Notes: a model not told the origin generated them from the letters alone. Positions 9,623 through 22,668 are shown, counted from the stretch's first letter. The stretch is 64,000 bases of DNA from Xestospongia muta (GCA_963693285.1 OY848922.1:8296923-8360922), one strand, 5' to 3'. Numbers and translations are program-made.

Positions 9623-11853
9623 ATGTCTTGTACTAGTAGTAGTACTGCTAGTGGACCTCTTAAACATGTAAGTAGTATATTATTGATAGGATTTGATATG
9701 ACTGTCTACACACTTAGGCTAATTTGAGTTCTACTTGTTGTCTAAAATGTAGTCAACCTTATTGTGACCCTCGTATGCTGTCTTGTTGTCACTCCTTCTG
9801 TACTCAATGTATCCAGTCTCTTATCAATGAAGGTACTAGGACTAACACCCTCACTTGTCCCTCTTGTCACCAGACAACATCAGTACCTAAAGGAGGAGTT
9901 ACCTCTCTCCCTCATAACCTACATCTTATCAATAAACAAAGCGACATTCATCATAAGATCACCTCTGACCCTCCTCCTCCATGTGACTCATGTAGTGAAG
10001 ATACTTCAGTAGCATACTGTACTGAATGTACTGATTTTCTCTGTAAACAATGTTGGGATGCTCATCAAAGGGTTCGGTCTTCTCGTACACACTCTTCTTT
10101 CACTCTGGAAGATGTCCGTGCTATGTCCCGAGACAATCTTACTAAATTAATTCCATCTTTCACCCATACCTGTCAAGATCACACTGGCCAACAACTAAAG
10201 TACTATTGTCAACAATGTATTATTCCAGTGTGCAGTGAATGTACTATCATCAACCACAAGGATCATCCTGTTACTGAGGTAAGTAAACAGGTAGACAGCA
10301 ATAAGGCAACAATTCATGAGAGTATACAAGGTTTCCAAGTAGCTCAACAACAACTTAAGAAAGTCCTGATATCAGGAAAGGAGATGAAGGAAAAGATCAT
10401 AGCTCATAAAAATGAGATAGATACAATCATACGTCAAAAGTTTGCCACTCTTCAACAACTTTTACATGAACGTGAGGAGGCTCTGTTAGCTCAGAGTAGT
10501 GAGGTAGCTAATGATAAAGAAGGTCGTCTCTCTCTTCAACTGGAAGGGATCCAACATCTCTTAGAGACAATGACTTACTGTGAGAGTCTTGTAACCAGTG
10601 CTGTAGGAGAGTATAATGATGTTGAGTTACTATCAGTTGCTCACACACTACAGACCAGAGCAAAACAACTACAACAAGAGTTCTCTGAGACATCTCTTGA
10701 AGTATGTGAGTCACCAACTATATCAGTAGATATTAATACAGATGAACTAGCTACAAAGATAGCAAATGTCAGCATTACATTTAATGAGATATCTCCTAAT
10801 AATACAACAGCAGGAGTTCCTCCTCATCTTCAAGTAAATAAAGAATTAAATGTTAAAGTAGTATCCAAAGATTCTAAAGGGAAAGAGCTATCTAAAGGAG
10901 GTGCAATAGTGAGTGGTAGGCTTGTTCCAGTTGAAGAGAAAGGGACACCAATTGAAGCTAAGAGCACTGATTGTGGTGATGGTACTTACCTTATCTCCTT
11001 GATACCACAGCAGTTAGGACAGCACAATCTCTCTCTTACTATCAAAGATCAGTCTATCCAAGGTAGCCCATTCAATATTTCTATAGTTGCTCAGAAATAC
11101 AAAACCACTGTTGCTTCTCGAGATTACACCACCTTCAAGAATCCAGTACAGTCTATTACTGGGATAAATCAACCATACTTTATAACATTTTCAAATAATG
11201 GTGACATGTTTGTTACAAGTTATAGTAACAACTGTATATGTGTATATGACAGCAATGGAAGATATAAGACTACTATTGGTTCATATGGAACTGGTCCTCT
11301 ACAATTTGATTGCCCAATGGGAATAGCTATTAATGGAGATATAATGTATGTGGCAGAGCATTGGGGACATAGGATTCACAAGTTAACTTTAGGAGGAGAG
11401 TTTTTGGGTACTTTTGGTAGTAAAGGGTCTGGTAAAGGACAATTCGTTAATCCCTGGGATATATGTGTTGGTCCTGATGGTAGAATATATGTTGCTGATT
11501 ATAGAAATAAACGTATCCAAGTATTTCATTGTGATGAAACATTCTCACAAAACATTGACAATAAAATATCAGGTAACAAAGAGTTTACATCTCCTGTTGG
11601 TCTATCCTTCGATCACTTTGGTCACCTTCATGTGACTTATTACCATTCTAACAAAGTTGCTGTCTTCACTTCAGAAGGTCAATATATTCGTCAGTATGGT
11701 CAGTCTCATCTTAATGGACCATTTGGTATAGCTATCGATTCAACTGGTAACTCACTTGTGACAAACTGTAGTGGAAATTCTCTTTCTATTTTCAATCCAC
11801 ATGGCAGTTTCATCCGCTCTATAAAAGGTTTTAAGTATCCAGTAGGAGTATAG
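9623..11853 (+). CDS. TRIM-NHL protein copy 1, 2 exons, 726 aa, C-terminally truncated
   Basis: This is a probable RING E3 ubiquitin ligase of the TRIM-NHL type. Exon 1 (9623-9667) encodes 15 residues (MSCTSSSTASGPLKH). A 50-nt intron (9668-9717, GTAAGT...TTAG) precedes exon 2. Domains: C3HC4 RING (about 22-66, CLKC, CHSFCTQC, CPSC), B-box 1 (about 101-145), B-box 2 (about 165-205, CQDH and INHKDHP), coiled coil to about 330, filamin-type Ig (about 375-475, DCGDGTY) and NHL blades to the end. The ATG in exon 1 is preferred because exon 2 has no in-frame ATG before the RING. Compared with its sister copies, two extra bases after GGAGTA at 11848-11850 throw the frame to an immediate TAG. The lost tail is still readable in another frame to a TGA at 11916. 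Confidence 0.88.
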
Positions 11854-11918
11854 TAATAACTTCCAATGGATCGGTGCTGGTGGCTGACAAGGATAACAAT
11901 AGAATAGTTAAGTACTGA
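11854..11918 (+). pseudogene. Frameshifted remnant of the last NHL blade of TRIM copy 1
   Basis: Read in the shifted frame, this encodes the same ending as the sister genes (SNGS, VADKDNNRIVKY, stop at 11916-11918). It shows that copy 1 once ended like copies 2-4. The premature stop costs about 22 residues of the closing NHL repeat, which normally completes the propeller. Confidence 0.75.
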
Positions 11919-12706
11919 TTACTCTATAGACTAAATATTGCATGAAATACACTGTATTACTAACTCAACAATCGATATTATGTGTGAAATATGTATGATC
12001 ATTTTGTTAACAATTATCATAACTTATACCTTTGACCATGCCTCAGTCTGTACAGTCATAACAGGCCTATGATATGATGATCTGAACCCAGTTGTTGAAG
12101 TTACTGAAGTTGTTACAATGTTTTTGAACCCACGTTATCTGATATTATACTAAGACATTGAAACTGTTTCATAAAATTTTAACAATCACATCTCAAAATT
12201 GCTAAAAATTATTTTTTTTCAAAAAAACAAACTCAAATCCCTAAAATGGTACACTATATCATCATTACATTTATAGTAGCATACAAAGTGGAAGTATACA
12301 ACACAGTCAAAGAATACTATAAGATGTGGATTGGTTATATATATGACTCAAAGTACTATCTAGTAGTAGGCAAGTGCAAGTACAATATATCACTATAAAA
12401 TTGAGTTGATGATTATACAAATGTAACAAATTATTTGATGTAAACAGATGTATAGGAAATATCATTTGCTGTTTTGATTATTAATGTACTGTTGGGTTAA
12501 CTGTTTACATAAACATTCTATTTGATAGTGTATTAGTAATCAAAGCAGTATGATGCTTGCTTTCAATTTGCATCAAGTAATTGTATGAAACCTGTATAAC
12601 CAACTATGTTATTATCATAACTATCACATGATCTGGTGGTTGCCCTAGGTCTTCTTGTGATCTACTCTCTTCGGTTCTGCCAACCCTTCCAATTTGGATT
12701 TCAGTA
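11919..12706. other. Spacer between TRIM copies 1 and 2
   Basis: AT-rich with no ORF of interest. The last 100 bases (tatcacatgatctggtgg onward) resemble the upstream region of the other copies and probably contain the promoter. Confidence 0.4.
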
Positions 12707-14943
12707 ATGTCTTATACTAGTAATAGTGCTGCTAGTGGACCTCTTAAACATGTAAGTAGTATATTATTAATAGGATTTGATATGACTGTCTACACACTTA
12801 GGCTAATTTGAGTTCTACTTGTTGTCTAAAATGTAGTCAACCTTATCATGACCCTCGTATGCTGTCTTGTTGTCACTCCTTCTGTACTCAATGTATCCAG
12901 TCTCTTATCAATGAAAGTACCAGAACTAACTCCATCACTTGTCCATCTTGTCACCAGACCACACTAGTACCTAAAGGAGGAGTCACCTCTCTCCCTCAAA
13001 ACCTTCGTCTTGTCAATAAACGAAAGGACATTTTTAGCAAGATCACCTCTAACCCTTCTCCTCCATGTGATTCATGTAATGAGGATACTTCAGTAGTATA
13101 CTGTATTGAATGTACAGACCTCTTCTGTAATGATTGTTGGAATGCTCATAAAAAACTCCGAATGTCTCATACACATGTTTCTCTCACTCTTAAAGAAGCT
13201 TGCTGTATGTCCCGAGACAATCTTGATAAATTAATTCCACATTTTTCCCATACCTGTCAAGATCACACTGACCAGCAACTTGACCTTTATTGTCAACAAT
13301 GTATCATTCCTATATGTGTCAAATGTACCATCATCAACCACAAGGACCATCCTGTTACTGAGGTAAGTAAACAGGTAGACAGCAATAAGGCAACAGTTCA
13401 TGAGAGCATACAAGGTTTCCAAGTAGCTCAACAACAGCTTAAGAAAGTCTTGATATCAGGAGAAGAGATAAAGGAGAAGATCAAAGTTTGTAAAAATGAG
13501 ATAGATACAATCATACGTCAAAGATTTGCAACTCTTCATCAACTTTTACATGAACGTGAGGAGGCTCTGTTAGCTCAGAGTAGTGAGGTAGCTAATGATA
13601 AAGAGGCTCATCTCACTCACCAACTGGAGGGGATCCAACATCTCTTGGAGACAATGACTTGCTGTGAGAGTCTTGTAACCAGTGCTGTAGGAGAGTACAA
13701 TGATGTTGAGTTACTATCAGTTGCTCACACACTACAGACCAGAGCAAAGCAACTACAACAAGAGTTCTCTGAGACATCTCTTGAAGTATGTGAGTCACCA
13801 ACTATATCAGTAGATATTAATACAGATGAACTAGCTACAAAGATAGCAAATGTAGACATCACATTCAATGAGATATCTCCTAATAATACAACAGCAGTGG
13901 TACCTCTAAGTGCTTGTATAGAAAAAGAATTAAATGTTAAAGTGTTATCTAGAGATAGTAAAGGGAAGAAGTTATCTAAAGGAGGTGCAATAGTGAGTGG
14001 TAGACTTGTTCCAGTTGAAGAGATAGGGACACCAATTGAAGCTAAGACCACAGATTGTGGTGATGGTACTTACCTTATCTCCTTGACACCACAGCAGTTA
14101 GGTGAACATAAGTTTTCTATTACTACCAAAGGTCAGTCTATCCAAGGTAGCCCCATCAATGTTTCTGTAGTTGCTTCTCGAGATTATACTACCCTTAACA
14201 AACCAGTACAGACTATTACTGGAATAATTACACCATGGTTCATAGCCATAGCTGATAATAGTGACATATTTGTTACTAGCTTTAGTACAAACAACATATA
14301 TGTACTTGACAACAGTGGAAGACAAAAGGCTATCATTCCTTGTCCAAATGGTCCAATGGGAATAGCTATCAATGGAGGGATAATGTATGTGACAGAATAT
14401 ATTGGAAATAAAGTTTCTAAGTTTACTTTAGAGGGAGACTTCTTAGGTTATTTTGGCACCAGAGGAGGGCATGCACAATTTTCAAATCCTTATGGTATAT
14501 GTATTGGTCCTAATAATAGAATATATGTTGCTGATTATGGTAGTCAATATATTGCAGTATTTCATGAAGATGAAACCTTTTCTCATATCATTAGTAGTAG
14601 TGAATTAGGTATTAGAACACTTCGTCCTATTGGTCTCTCCTTTGATCCTTCTGGTCATCTTCATGTAACTGATGATTCATCTAACACTGTTATTGTTGTC
14701 ACTTTAGAAGGTCAAATTCTTCATCAATATGGCCAGTTTGTGAGACCTCATGGTATAGCTATTGATTCGACTGGTAATTCACTTGTTGTAAACTATAGAG
14801 GCAACTCTCTTTCTATTTTCGATCCTAATGGCAAGTACATCCACTCAATAGGAGGGTTAAATCGTCCAGTAGGAGTAGCAGTGGCTTCTAATGGATCAGT
14901 GTGGGTAGCTGAAAAATCCAGTAATAGAATAGTTGAGTATTGA
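12707..14943 (+). CDS. TRIM-NHL protein copy 2, 2 exons, 728 aa
   Basis: Same build as copy 1: exon 1 at 12707-12751 (MSYTSNSAASGPLKH), a 50-nt intron (12752-12801), then exon 2 with RING, two B-boxes, coiled coil, filamin-like Ig and NHL repeats, ending NRIVEY. This is the most diverged member. B-box 1 differs strongly (LFCNDCWNAHKKLRMSHTH), and its NHL region has replaced surface residues and a shorter blade, including an Asn-rich GPNNRIYVADYGSQYI strand. The coiled coil and filamin segments stay nearly identical to the sisters, which suggests gene conversion there while the NHL face diversified. Confidence 0.88.
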
Positions 14944-15335
14944 GAACTGTCAGTGGACATGTTATTACTGAGGTGGATAAAGATAACATTGGCTGGTGGA
15001 TGGTTTATGTTGTGTAGATTATTAATAATAAATTACACTATAAATGCTTTTACTATATACAAAAAGTATATATAAAATTATTACATAGTGTTATGAGTGT
15101 ATATACAATATTACTACATACAATATACACTATATCTCTATAGGATTGTGCATGTATCTCAGAATATAAAGAACAGCAGTTACTGGTTAATTGTCATCAT
15201 TATTTTAATTTTATTTTATGTTAAATTATTGTCTATTATCAACTTCCAGACAAACTATGATAAACGAAATTATGACCGGACTTTGGTCCATCAAGAAAGC
15301 TATGATTGCAAATGTACATAGCACAACATTTTTGA
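14944..15335. other. Spacer downstream of TRIM copy 2
   Basis: AT-rich, with no supported gene. The tail, from the GATTGCAAATGTACATAGCAC stretch near 15304, begins the roughly 2.9-kb unit that is duplicated again at 18.2 kb. Confidence 0.4.
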
Positions 15336-15339
15336 ATAG

Positions 15340-15600
15340 TAAATATAAATCTATTTTAACAATCTGGTAAAGGACAATTCTATAATTCCTGGTCATAGGA
15401 TAACTATATATATGAATTGGTCCTGATAGTAGGATATACGTTGCTAATAATTGTAATAAATATGCCCAAGTATTTCATTATTATGAGACTTTCTCTCATA
15501 TCATTGATTTAGGAATTAAAAATCTAAATTGCTTTTTTCCTGACTCTTGTAGTCATATTCTTGGAACTATTCTACTGCTAATATAGTGATATTAACACAC
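15340..15600 (+). pseudogene. NHL-repeat relic upstream of TRIM copy 3
   Basis: It retains recognisable pieces of an NHL blade from this family: tctggtaaaggacaattct, attggtcctgatagtagga, then caagtatttcattattatga and ctttctctcatatcatt. These align in order with the active genes but contain stops and indels. It is the remains of an older TRIM-NHL copy. Confidence 0.75.
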
Positions 15601-15790
15601 ACATTGAGAAAGTAGCTTATGTATTTTTATATAAATGACACAAAAGACAAGACAAGTAAGAATACAATGTGTATATATAGAAACATTCAATGATGTCATT
15701 ATCATAACTATCACATGATCTGATCACCTGGCCTTCTTGTCATCTACTTCTCTCCTAATCTGCAAACCTATTCCAATTAATATTTCAGTA

Positions 15791-18066
15791 ATGTCTTGTA
15801 CTAGTAGTAGTACTGCTAGTGGACCTCTTAAACATGTAAGTAGTATATTATTGATAGGATTTGATATGACTGTCTACACAATTAGGCTAATTTGAGTTCT
15901 ACTTGTTGTCTAAAATGTAGTCGACCTTATCGTGACCCTCGTATGCTGTCTTGTTGTCACTCCTTCTGTACTCAATGTATCCAGTCTCTTATCAATGAAG
16001 ATAATGGAACTAACTCCATCACTTGTCCTTCTTGTTGTCAGACCACACCTCTACATAAAGGTGGAGTTACCTCTCTCCCACATAATCTTCATCTTGTCAA
16101 TAAACATGGTGATACTCTTCGTAAGATCACCTCTAACCCTCCTCCTTCATGTGACTCATGCAGTGAGGATACTTCAGTAGCATACTGTACTGAATGTACT
16201 GATTTTCTCTGTAAACAATGTTGGGATGCTCATCAAAGGCTTCGGTCTTCTCGTACACACTCTTCTTTCACTCTGGAAGATGTCCGTTCTATGTCCCAAG
16301 ACAATCTTACTAAATTAATTCCATCTTTTTCCCATACCTGTCAAGATCACACTGACCAGCAACTTGACTTTTATTGTCAACAATGTATCATTCCTGTATG
16401 TGTCAAATGTACCATCATCAACCACAAGGACCATCCTGTTACTGAGGTAAGTAAACAGGTAGACAGCAATAAGGCAACAGTTCATGAGAGTATACAAGGT
16501 TTCCAAGTAGCTCAACAACAGCTTAAGAAAGTCTTGATATCAGGAGAAGAGATAAAGGAGAAGATCAAAGTTTGTAAAAATGAGATAGATACAATCATTC
16601 ATCAAACATTTTCTACTCTTCAACAACTTTTACATGAACGTGAGGAGGCTCTGTTAGCTCAGAGTAGTGAGGTAGCTAAGGCTAAAGAGGCTTGTCTCTC
16701 TCATCAGCTGGATAGGATCCAACATCTCTTAGAGACAATGACTTACTGTGAGAGTCTTGTAACCAGTGCTGTAGGAGAGTACAATGATGTTGAGTTACTA
16801 TCAGTTGCTCACACACTACAGACTAGAGCAAAGCAAATACAACAAGAGTTCTCTGAGATATCTCTTGAAGTATGTGAGTCACCAACTATATCAGTAGATA
16901 TTAATACAGATGAACTAGCTAGAAAGATAGCAAATGTTGATATTACATTTAATGAGATATCTCCTAATAATACAACAGCAGTGGTACCTTTAAAAGCTTA
17001 TATAGAAAAGGAAACAACAGTTAAAGTAGTATCTAGAGATAGTAAAGGGAAGAAGTTATCTAAAGGAGGTGCAATAGTGAGTTGTAGGCTTGTTCCAGTT
17101 AAAGAGAAAGGGACACCAATTGAAGCTAAGAGCACAGATTATGGTGATGGTACTTACCTTGTCTCCTTGACACCACAACAATTAGGACAGTACCAACTCT
17201 CTTTGACTATCAAAGGTCAGTCTATCCAAGGTAGTCCCTTCAATGTTTCTGTAGTTGCTTCTCGAGATTATACTACCCTTAACAAACCATTACAGACTAT
17301 TACTGGAATAAATCAACCATACTTCATAGCATTTTCTGATAATGGTGACATTTTTGTCACTAGTTATGGTGACCACTGTATATATGTATATGACAGCAGT
17401 GGAAGACAGAAGACTACTATTGGCTCACATGGAAGTGGCCCTCTACAGTTTAGTGGTCCAATGGGAATAGCTATTAATGGAGACATAATGTTTGTTGTAG
17501 AATGTGCAGGAAATAGGATTCACAAAATAACTTTAGGAGGAGAGTTTTTGGGTGCCTTTGGTAGTAAAGGGTCTGGTAAAGGACAATTCTTTAATCCCTA
17601 TGCTATATGTATTGGTCCTGATGGTAGGATATATGTTGTTGATTATTCCAATCATCGTATCCAGGTATTTCATCAAGATGAAACATTCTCTCATAACATT
17701 GACAGTACTGTATCAGGTAATAAAGAGTTTAGAACCCCTGTTGGCCTATCCTTTGATCATTTTGGTCATCTTCATGTGACTTGTCATTGTTCTAACATTC
17801 CAGTAGTTGCTGTCTTCACTCCAGAAGGTCAATATATTCGTCAGTATGGTCAGTCTCATCTTAATAGACCAAGTGGTATAGCTATTGATTCAAGTGGTAA
17901 TTCACTAGTGGTAAATCGTAGTGGAAAATCTCTTTCTATTTTCGATCCACATGGCAATTATATCCATTCAATAGGAGGGTTCAATAGTCCAGTAGGAGTA
18001 GCAGTGGCTTCTAATGGATCAGTGTGGGTGGCTGATGCATATAACGATAGACTAGTTAAATATTGA
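15791..18066 (+). CDS. TRIM-NHL protein copy 3, 2 exons, 741 aa
   Basis: Exon 1 is 15791-15835, the intron 15836-15885 (50 nt) and exon 2 15886-18066. The RING, B-box 1, B-box 2, coiled coil, filamin Ig and NHL propeller are all present, and the protein ends NDRLVKY. Copies 3 and 4 are the closest pair: their starts lie exactly 2891 bp apart and the similarity extends into flanking spacer, so they arose by a recent tandem duplication. The RING keeps its C3HC4 ligands, though the second-to-last segment reads CPSCCQ instead of CPSCHQ. Confidence 0.9.
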
Positions 18067-18208
18067 TAACTGTACAATCTGTTACTATAGCTATGTATCT
18101 TTCATTACTGCTGACTACACTGAGTTTTTCTTTTTGATAAATTAGTCGGAAAATAAATGTTATATGTTAATTCAATCAATTTTATAGTCATATAGGTTGT
18201 TAACTATG
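18067..18208. other. Spacer downstream of TRIM copy 3
   Basis: It contains a block (tatatgttaattcaatcaat) that recurs after copy 4 near 21.05 kb, marking the end of the duplicated unit. Confidence 0.5.
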
Positions 18209-18490
18209 ATTGCAAATACACAACATTTTGAATAGTAAATATAAATCTATTTTAACAATCTGGTAAAGGACAATTCTATAATTCCTGGTCATAGGATTGC
18301 TATATGAATTGGTCCTGATAGTAGGATATATGTTACTAATAATTGTAATAAACATGTCCAAGTACTTCATAATTATGAGACTTTCTCTCATATCGTTGAT
18401 TTAGGAATTAAAAATCTAAGTTATTTTTTTCTGACTCTTGTAGTCATATTCTTGGAACTATTCCACTGCTAATACAGTGATATTAACACA
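18209..18490 (+). pseudogene. NHL-repeat relic upstream of TRIM copy 4
   Basis: Second copy of the relic at 15340-15600, displaced by about 2.89 kb, with the same order of blade fragments and the same kinds of damage. It was carried along when the copy 3 unit was duplicated, so it dates the relic as older than that duplication. Confidence 0.75.
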
Positions 18491-18681
18491 CACATTGAGA
18501 AAGTAACTTATGTAGTTTTATATAAATGACACAAAAGACAAGACAAGTAAGAATACAATGTGTATATATAGAAACATTCAATGATGTCATTATCATAACT
18601 ATCACATGATCTGATCACCTGGGCTTCTTGTCATCTACTTCTCTCCTAATCTGCAAGCCTATTCCAATTAATAGTTCAGTA

Positions 18682-20957
18682 ATGTCTTGTACTAGTAGTA
18701 GTGCTGCTAGTGGACCTCTTAAACATGTAAGTAGTATATTATTGATAGGATTTGATATGACTGTCTACACACTTAGGCTAATTTGAGTTCTACTTGTTGT
18801 CTAAAATGTAGTCAACCATATCGTGACCCTCGTATGCTGTCTTGTTGTCACTCCTTCTGTACTCAATGTATCCAGTCTCTTATCAATGAAGGTACTGGAA
18901 CTAACTCCATCACTTGTCCCTCTTGTCACCAGACCACACCTCTACATAAAGGTGGAGTTACTTCTCTCCCACATAATCTTCATCTTATCAATAAAGAAGG
19001 TGATACTCTTCGTAAGATCACCTCTAACCCTCCTCCTTCATGTGACTCATGCAGTGAGGATACTTCAGTAGCATACTGTACTGAATGTACTGATTTTCTC
19101 TGTAAACAATGTTGGGATGCTCATCAAAGGGTTCGGTCTTCTCGTACACACTCTTCTTTCACTCTGGAAGATGTTCGTGCTATGTCCCAAGACAATCTTA
19201 CTAAATTAATTCCATCTTTTATCCATAGCTGTCAAGATCACACTGACCAGCAACTAAAGTACTATTGTCAACAATGTATTATTCCAGTGTGTATTGAATG
19301 TACCATCATCAACCACAAGGACCATCCTGTTACTGAGGTAAGTAAACAGGTAGACAGCAATAAGGCAACAATTCATGAGAGCATACAAGGTTTCCAAGTA
19401 GCTCAACAACAGCTTAAGAAAGTCTTGATATCAGGAGAAGAGATAAAGGAGAAGATCAAAGTTTGTAAAAATGAGATAGATATAATCATACGTCAAACAT
19501 TTTCTACTCTTCAACAACTTTTACATGAACGTGAGGAGGCTCTGTTAGCTCAGAGTAGTGAGGTAGCTAATGCTAAAGAGGCTTGTCTCTCTCATCAGCT
19601 GGATAGGATCCAACATCTCTTAGAGACAATGACTTACTGTGAGAGTCTTGTAACCAGTGCTGTAGGAGAGTACAATGATGTTGAGTTACTATCAGTTGCT
19701 CACACACTACAGACCAGAGCAAAGCAACTACAAGAAGAGTTCTCTGAGACATCTCTTGAAGTATGTGAGTCACCAACTATATCAGTAGATATTAATACAG
19801 ATGAACTAGCTAGAAAGATAGCAAATGTTGACATTACATTTAATGAGATATCTCCTAATAATACAACAGCAGTGGTACCTTTAAGTGCTTGTATAGAAAA
19901 GGAAACAACAGTTAAAGTAGTATCTAGAGATAGTAAAGGGAAGAAGTTATCTAAAGGAGGTGCACTAGTGAGTGGTAGGCTTGTTCCAGTTAAAGAGAAA
20001 GGGATACCAATTGAAGCTAAGAGCACAGATTGTGGTGATGGTACTTACCTTGTCTCCTTGACACCACAACAATTAGGACAATACCAACTCTCTCTGACTA
20101 TCAAAGGTCAGTCTATTCAAAATAGTCCCTTCAATGTTTCTGTAGTTGCTTCTCGAGATTATACTACTCTCAAGAATCCAGTACAGACTATTACTGGAAT
20201 AAATCAACCACGCTTCATAGCATTTTCTAATAATGGTGACATGTTTGTCCCTAGTCGTGGTGACCACTGTATATATGTATATGACACCAGTGGAAGACAG
20301 AAGACTACCATTGGTTCATGTGGAACTGGTCCTCTACAGTTTAATTATCCCACTGGTATAGCTATTAATGGAGACATAATGTATGTGGCAGAGAATGGAG
20401 GAAATAGGATTCACAAGTTAACTTTAGAAGGAGAGTTTTTAGGTACATTTGGTAGTAAAGGGTCTGGTAAAGGGCAATTCTTTAATCCCTGGGGTATATG
20501 TATTGGTCCTGATGGTAGGATATATGTTGCTGATTGTAGTAATAATCATATCCAGGTATTTCATCAAGATGAAACATTCTCTCATAACATTGACAGTACT
20601 GTATCAGGTAATAAAGGGTTTAGATCTCCTATTGGCCTATCCTTTGATCATTTTGGTCATCTTCATGTGACTTGTTATTGTTCTAACATTTCAGTAGTTG
20701 CTGTCTTCACTCCAGAAGGTCAATATATTCGTCAGTATGGTCAGTCTCATCTTAATAATCCTTATGGTTTAGCTATTGATTCAACTGGTAATTCACTTGT
20801 GGTAAATTATGATGAAAAATCTATTTCTATTTTCGACCCACATGGCAATTATATCCACTCAATAGGAGGGTTCAAATATCCAGTAGGAGTAACAGCGGCT
20901 TCCAATGGATCAGTGTGGGTAGCTGATACAGGTAACAATAGACTAGTTAAATATTGA
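18682..20957 (+). CDS. TRIM-NHL protein copy 4, 2 exons, 741 aa
   Basis: Exon 1 is 18682-18726, the intron 18727-18776 (50 nt) and exon 2 18777-20957. All six domain blocks are intact. It is nearly identical to copy 3 through the coiled coil and filamin domain. Most replacements fall in the NHL blades (for example MFVPSRGDHC against IFVTSYGDHC, and NNPYGLAID against NRPSGIAID), where ligand or RNA contact would be expected in NHL propellers. The protein ends NNRLVKY. Confidence 0.9.
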
Positions 20958-21592
20958 TAACTACACACAATCTATTACTGTATCTTTTTTATTACTGCTG
21001 ACTACACTGAGTTTTTCTTGTTGATAAATTAGTCTGAAAATAAATATTATATGTTAATTCAATCAATTTTATAGTCATATAGGTTGCTAACTAACTAACA
21101 AATCAATTAATGACAAAAGTGGTAAACTGGTAATTACTGTATCTTATGGTATATCACTTTTTACTACATACTATGAAATTAACTATTCTCATACACAGAC
21201 TATTTGTCAGTACTATCATACTGAATGAAGTATTGTGATGTTGAAATATGTCAGTTCTATGTGGTATTAAGCTAAACTCTGTGATACTGCATGCATTTGT
21301 CTGAAGAAACTACACTAACTACCATATAGTGTCTGGCCAGCGAGGACTGCCAGTCACAGCCATCATTAGTGACTGAATTCGAACTCAATAAATTTCTGAG
21401 TAAGTCGGAAGATTAAAAACCACTGCAGGTTAGGTAGCCTCTGTGTCAGTCTGTGAATCGCACCAAATCATAATTAATTATTATACTATATTATAATGTT
21501 AATATTCATAACGTTTTAACATACAAAGTGGGTGGAGCATCAATCATGTGATGTACACGTGGTGCGTTTATTTCATCATCAAGACAGAAAAT
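20958..21592. other. Spacer between TRIM copy 4 and eIF1
   Basis: No supported gene. It ends in the eIF1 promoter/5' UTR; the segment at 21330-21470 is less AT-rich than its surroundings but has no recognised feature. Confidence 0.4.
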
Positions 21593-22091
21593 ATGGCTAC
21601 TACTAGCATCTTAAACTTAGACAAAGGAGGTAAGCTGTATCCCACATTATCCAGTCCTATATCACTCCATTGTTATTGTAGACCCGTTTTCTTCTGACTT
21701 CCAAAAGTCTGAAGGTGAGGATGGTCATGTCCATATAAGGATACAACAGAGAAATGGTCGTAAAACATTAACAACTGTACAAGGTATTCCTGACAAATAT
21801 GACTTCAAAAAAATTGTCAAAGTGTGTAAAAAGGTTCGCTCAAACTCACTTTAATGTATTTCAGATTATACCAGTAGTCTGGTACATTATATATATGTAA
21901 TGTTGTCATTCTTTAATGGATATTTTTAACCCTTTGTATTCTAGGAATTTGCTTGTAATGGTACTGTTGTGGATCATCCAGAATATGGTGAAGTTATCCA
22001 ATTACAAGGAGATCAAAGAAATAATATTTGTGATTTTTTAATTAAAGTTGGACTCGTCCGAAAGGACCAATTAAAAGTACATGGTTTTTAA
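21593..22091 (+). CDS. EIF1: Translation initiation factor eIF1 (SUI1), 3 exons, 111 aa
   Basis: eIF1 binds the 40S subunit near the P site and enforces start-codon selection. Exons are 21593-21629, 21682-21833 and 21945-22091; phases 1 and 0 agree. The SUI1 core is strongly conserved: IRIQQRNGRKTLTTVQGI, the basic FKKIVKVCKKEFACNGTV and EYGEVIQLQGDQRNNICDF, ending QLKVHGF. The length (111 aa) is normal for animal eIF1. It is followed in the same orientation by a diverged paralogue. Confidence 0.95.
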
Positions 22092-22212
22092 ATGTAATAA
22101 TATACATCAACTCTATGTAATGTTAACTGGTTCATTTATCTTGTAATAATACATTCTGTTATAAATATTAAAATCATTACATTTATAATATAAACATCTA
22201 GTACTGATATAT

Positions 22213-22256
22213 CCTCATACCCATTCTACTAAAGAACAGAATGTCTGGGTATGAGG
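22213..22256. other. Perfect-stem hairpin downstream of eIF1
   Basis: CCTCATACCCA and TGGGTATGAGG form an 11-bp perfect inverted repeat around a short loop that itself has a TTCT/AGAA pairing. It lies 122 bp past the eIF1 stop. It may be a 3' RNA structure or the ends of a small inserted element. Confidence 0.5.
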
Positions 22257-22668
22257 CTAGTACCAATATAGAGGGTGTATTATATATGACAGCTGTGATA
22301 ATGGTTATCAACCACTTGTATATATCTATAACTAGTTGTGATAATGATTGAGTTCTTTACTTAGCGATACATGTTACATTAAAAATATTTCATATCTATA
22401 TATGGTATTGGTCCTGCTGTTAGAACCTCCACTGGGACGTGGGAATTGATAAACTTATTTTAAATTTGTTGTAACGATAGCCGTATCAAATGTTTTAAGT
22501 AAGCTGGATATAATTGAGATGATACAATTACTGAAACAAGTCTGTGATATCCATTATAAAATATTACATCATATTTTCCTGTGTTATGTATTAATCAATA
22601 ACATGACACTGTCTTTTATAACTGTCTGTCAGTATAGTCTAGCCTTACTACATAGCTATAACCATACA

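Noticed and set aside
10508..10717. Antisense ORFs opposite the TRIM coiled-coil (also at 13613, 13725, 16315, 19573, 19700)
   Set aside because: They recur at the same place in each TRIM copy because the sense sequence is conserved; no independent coding signal.
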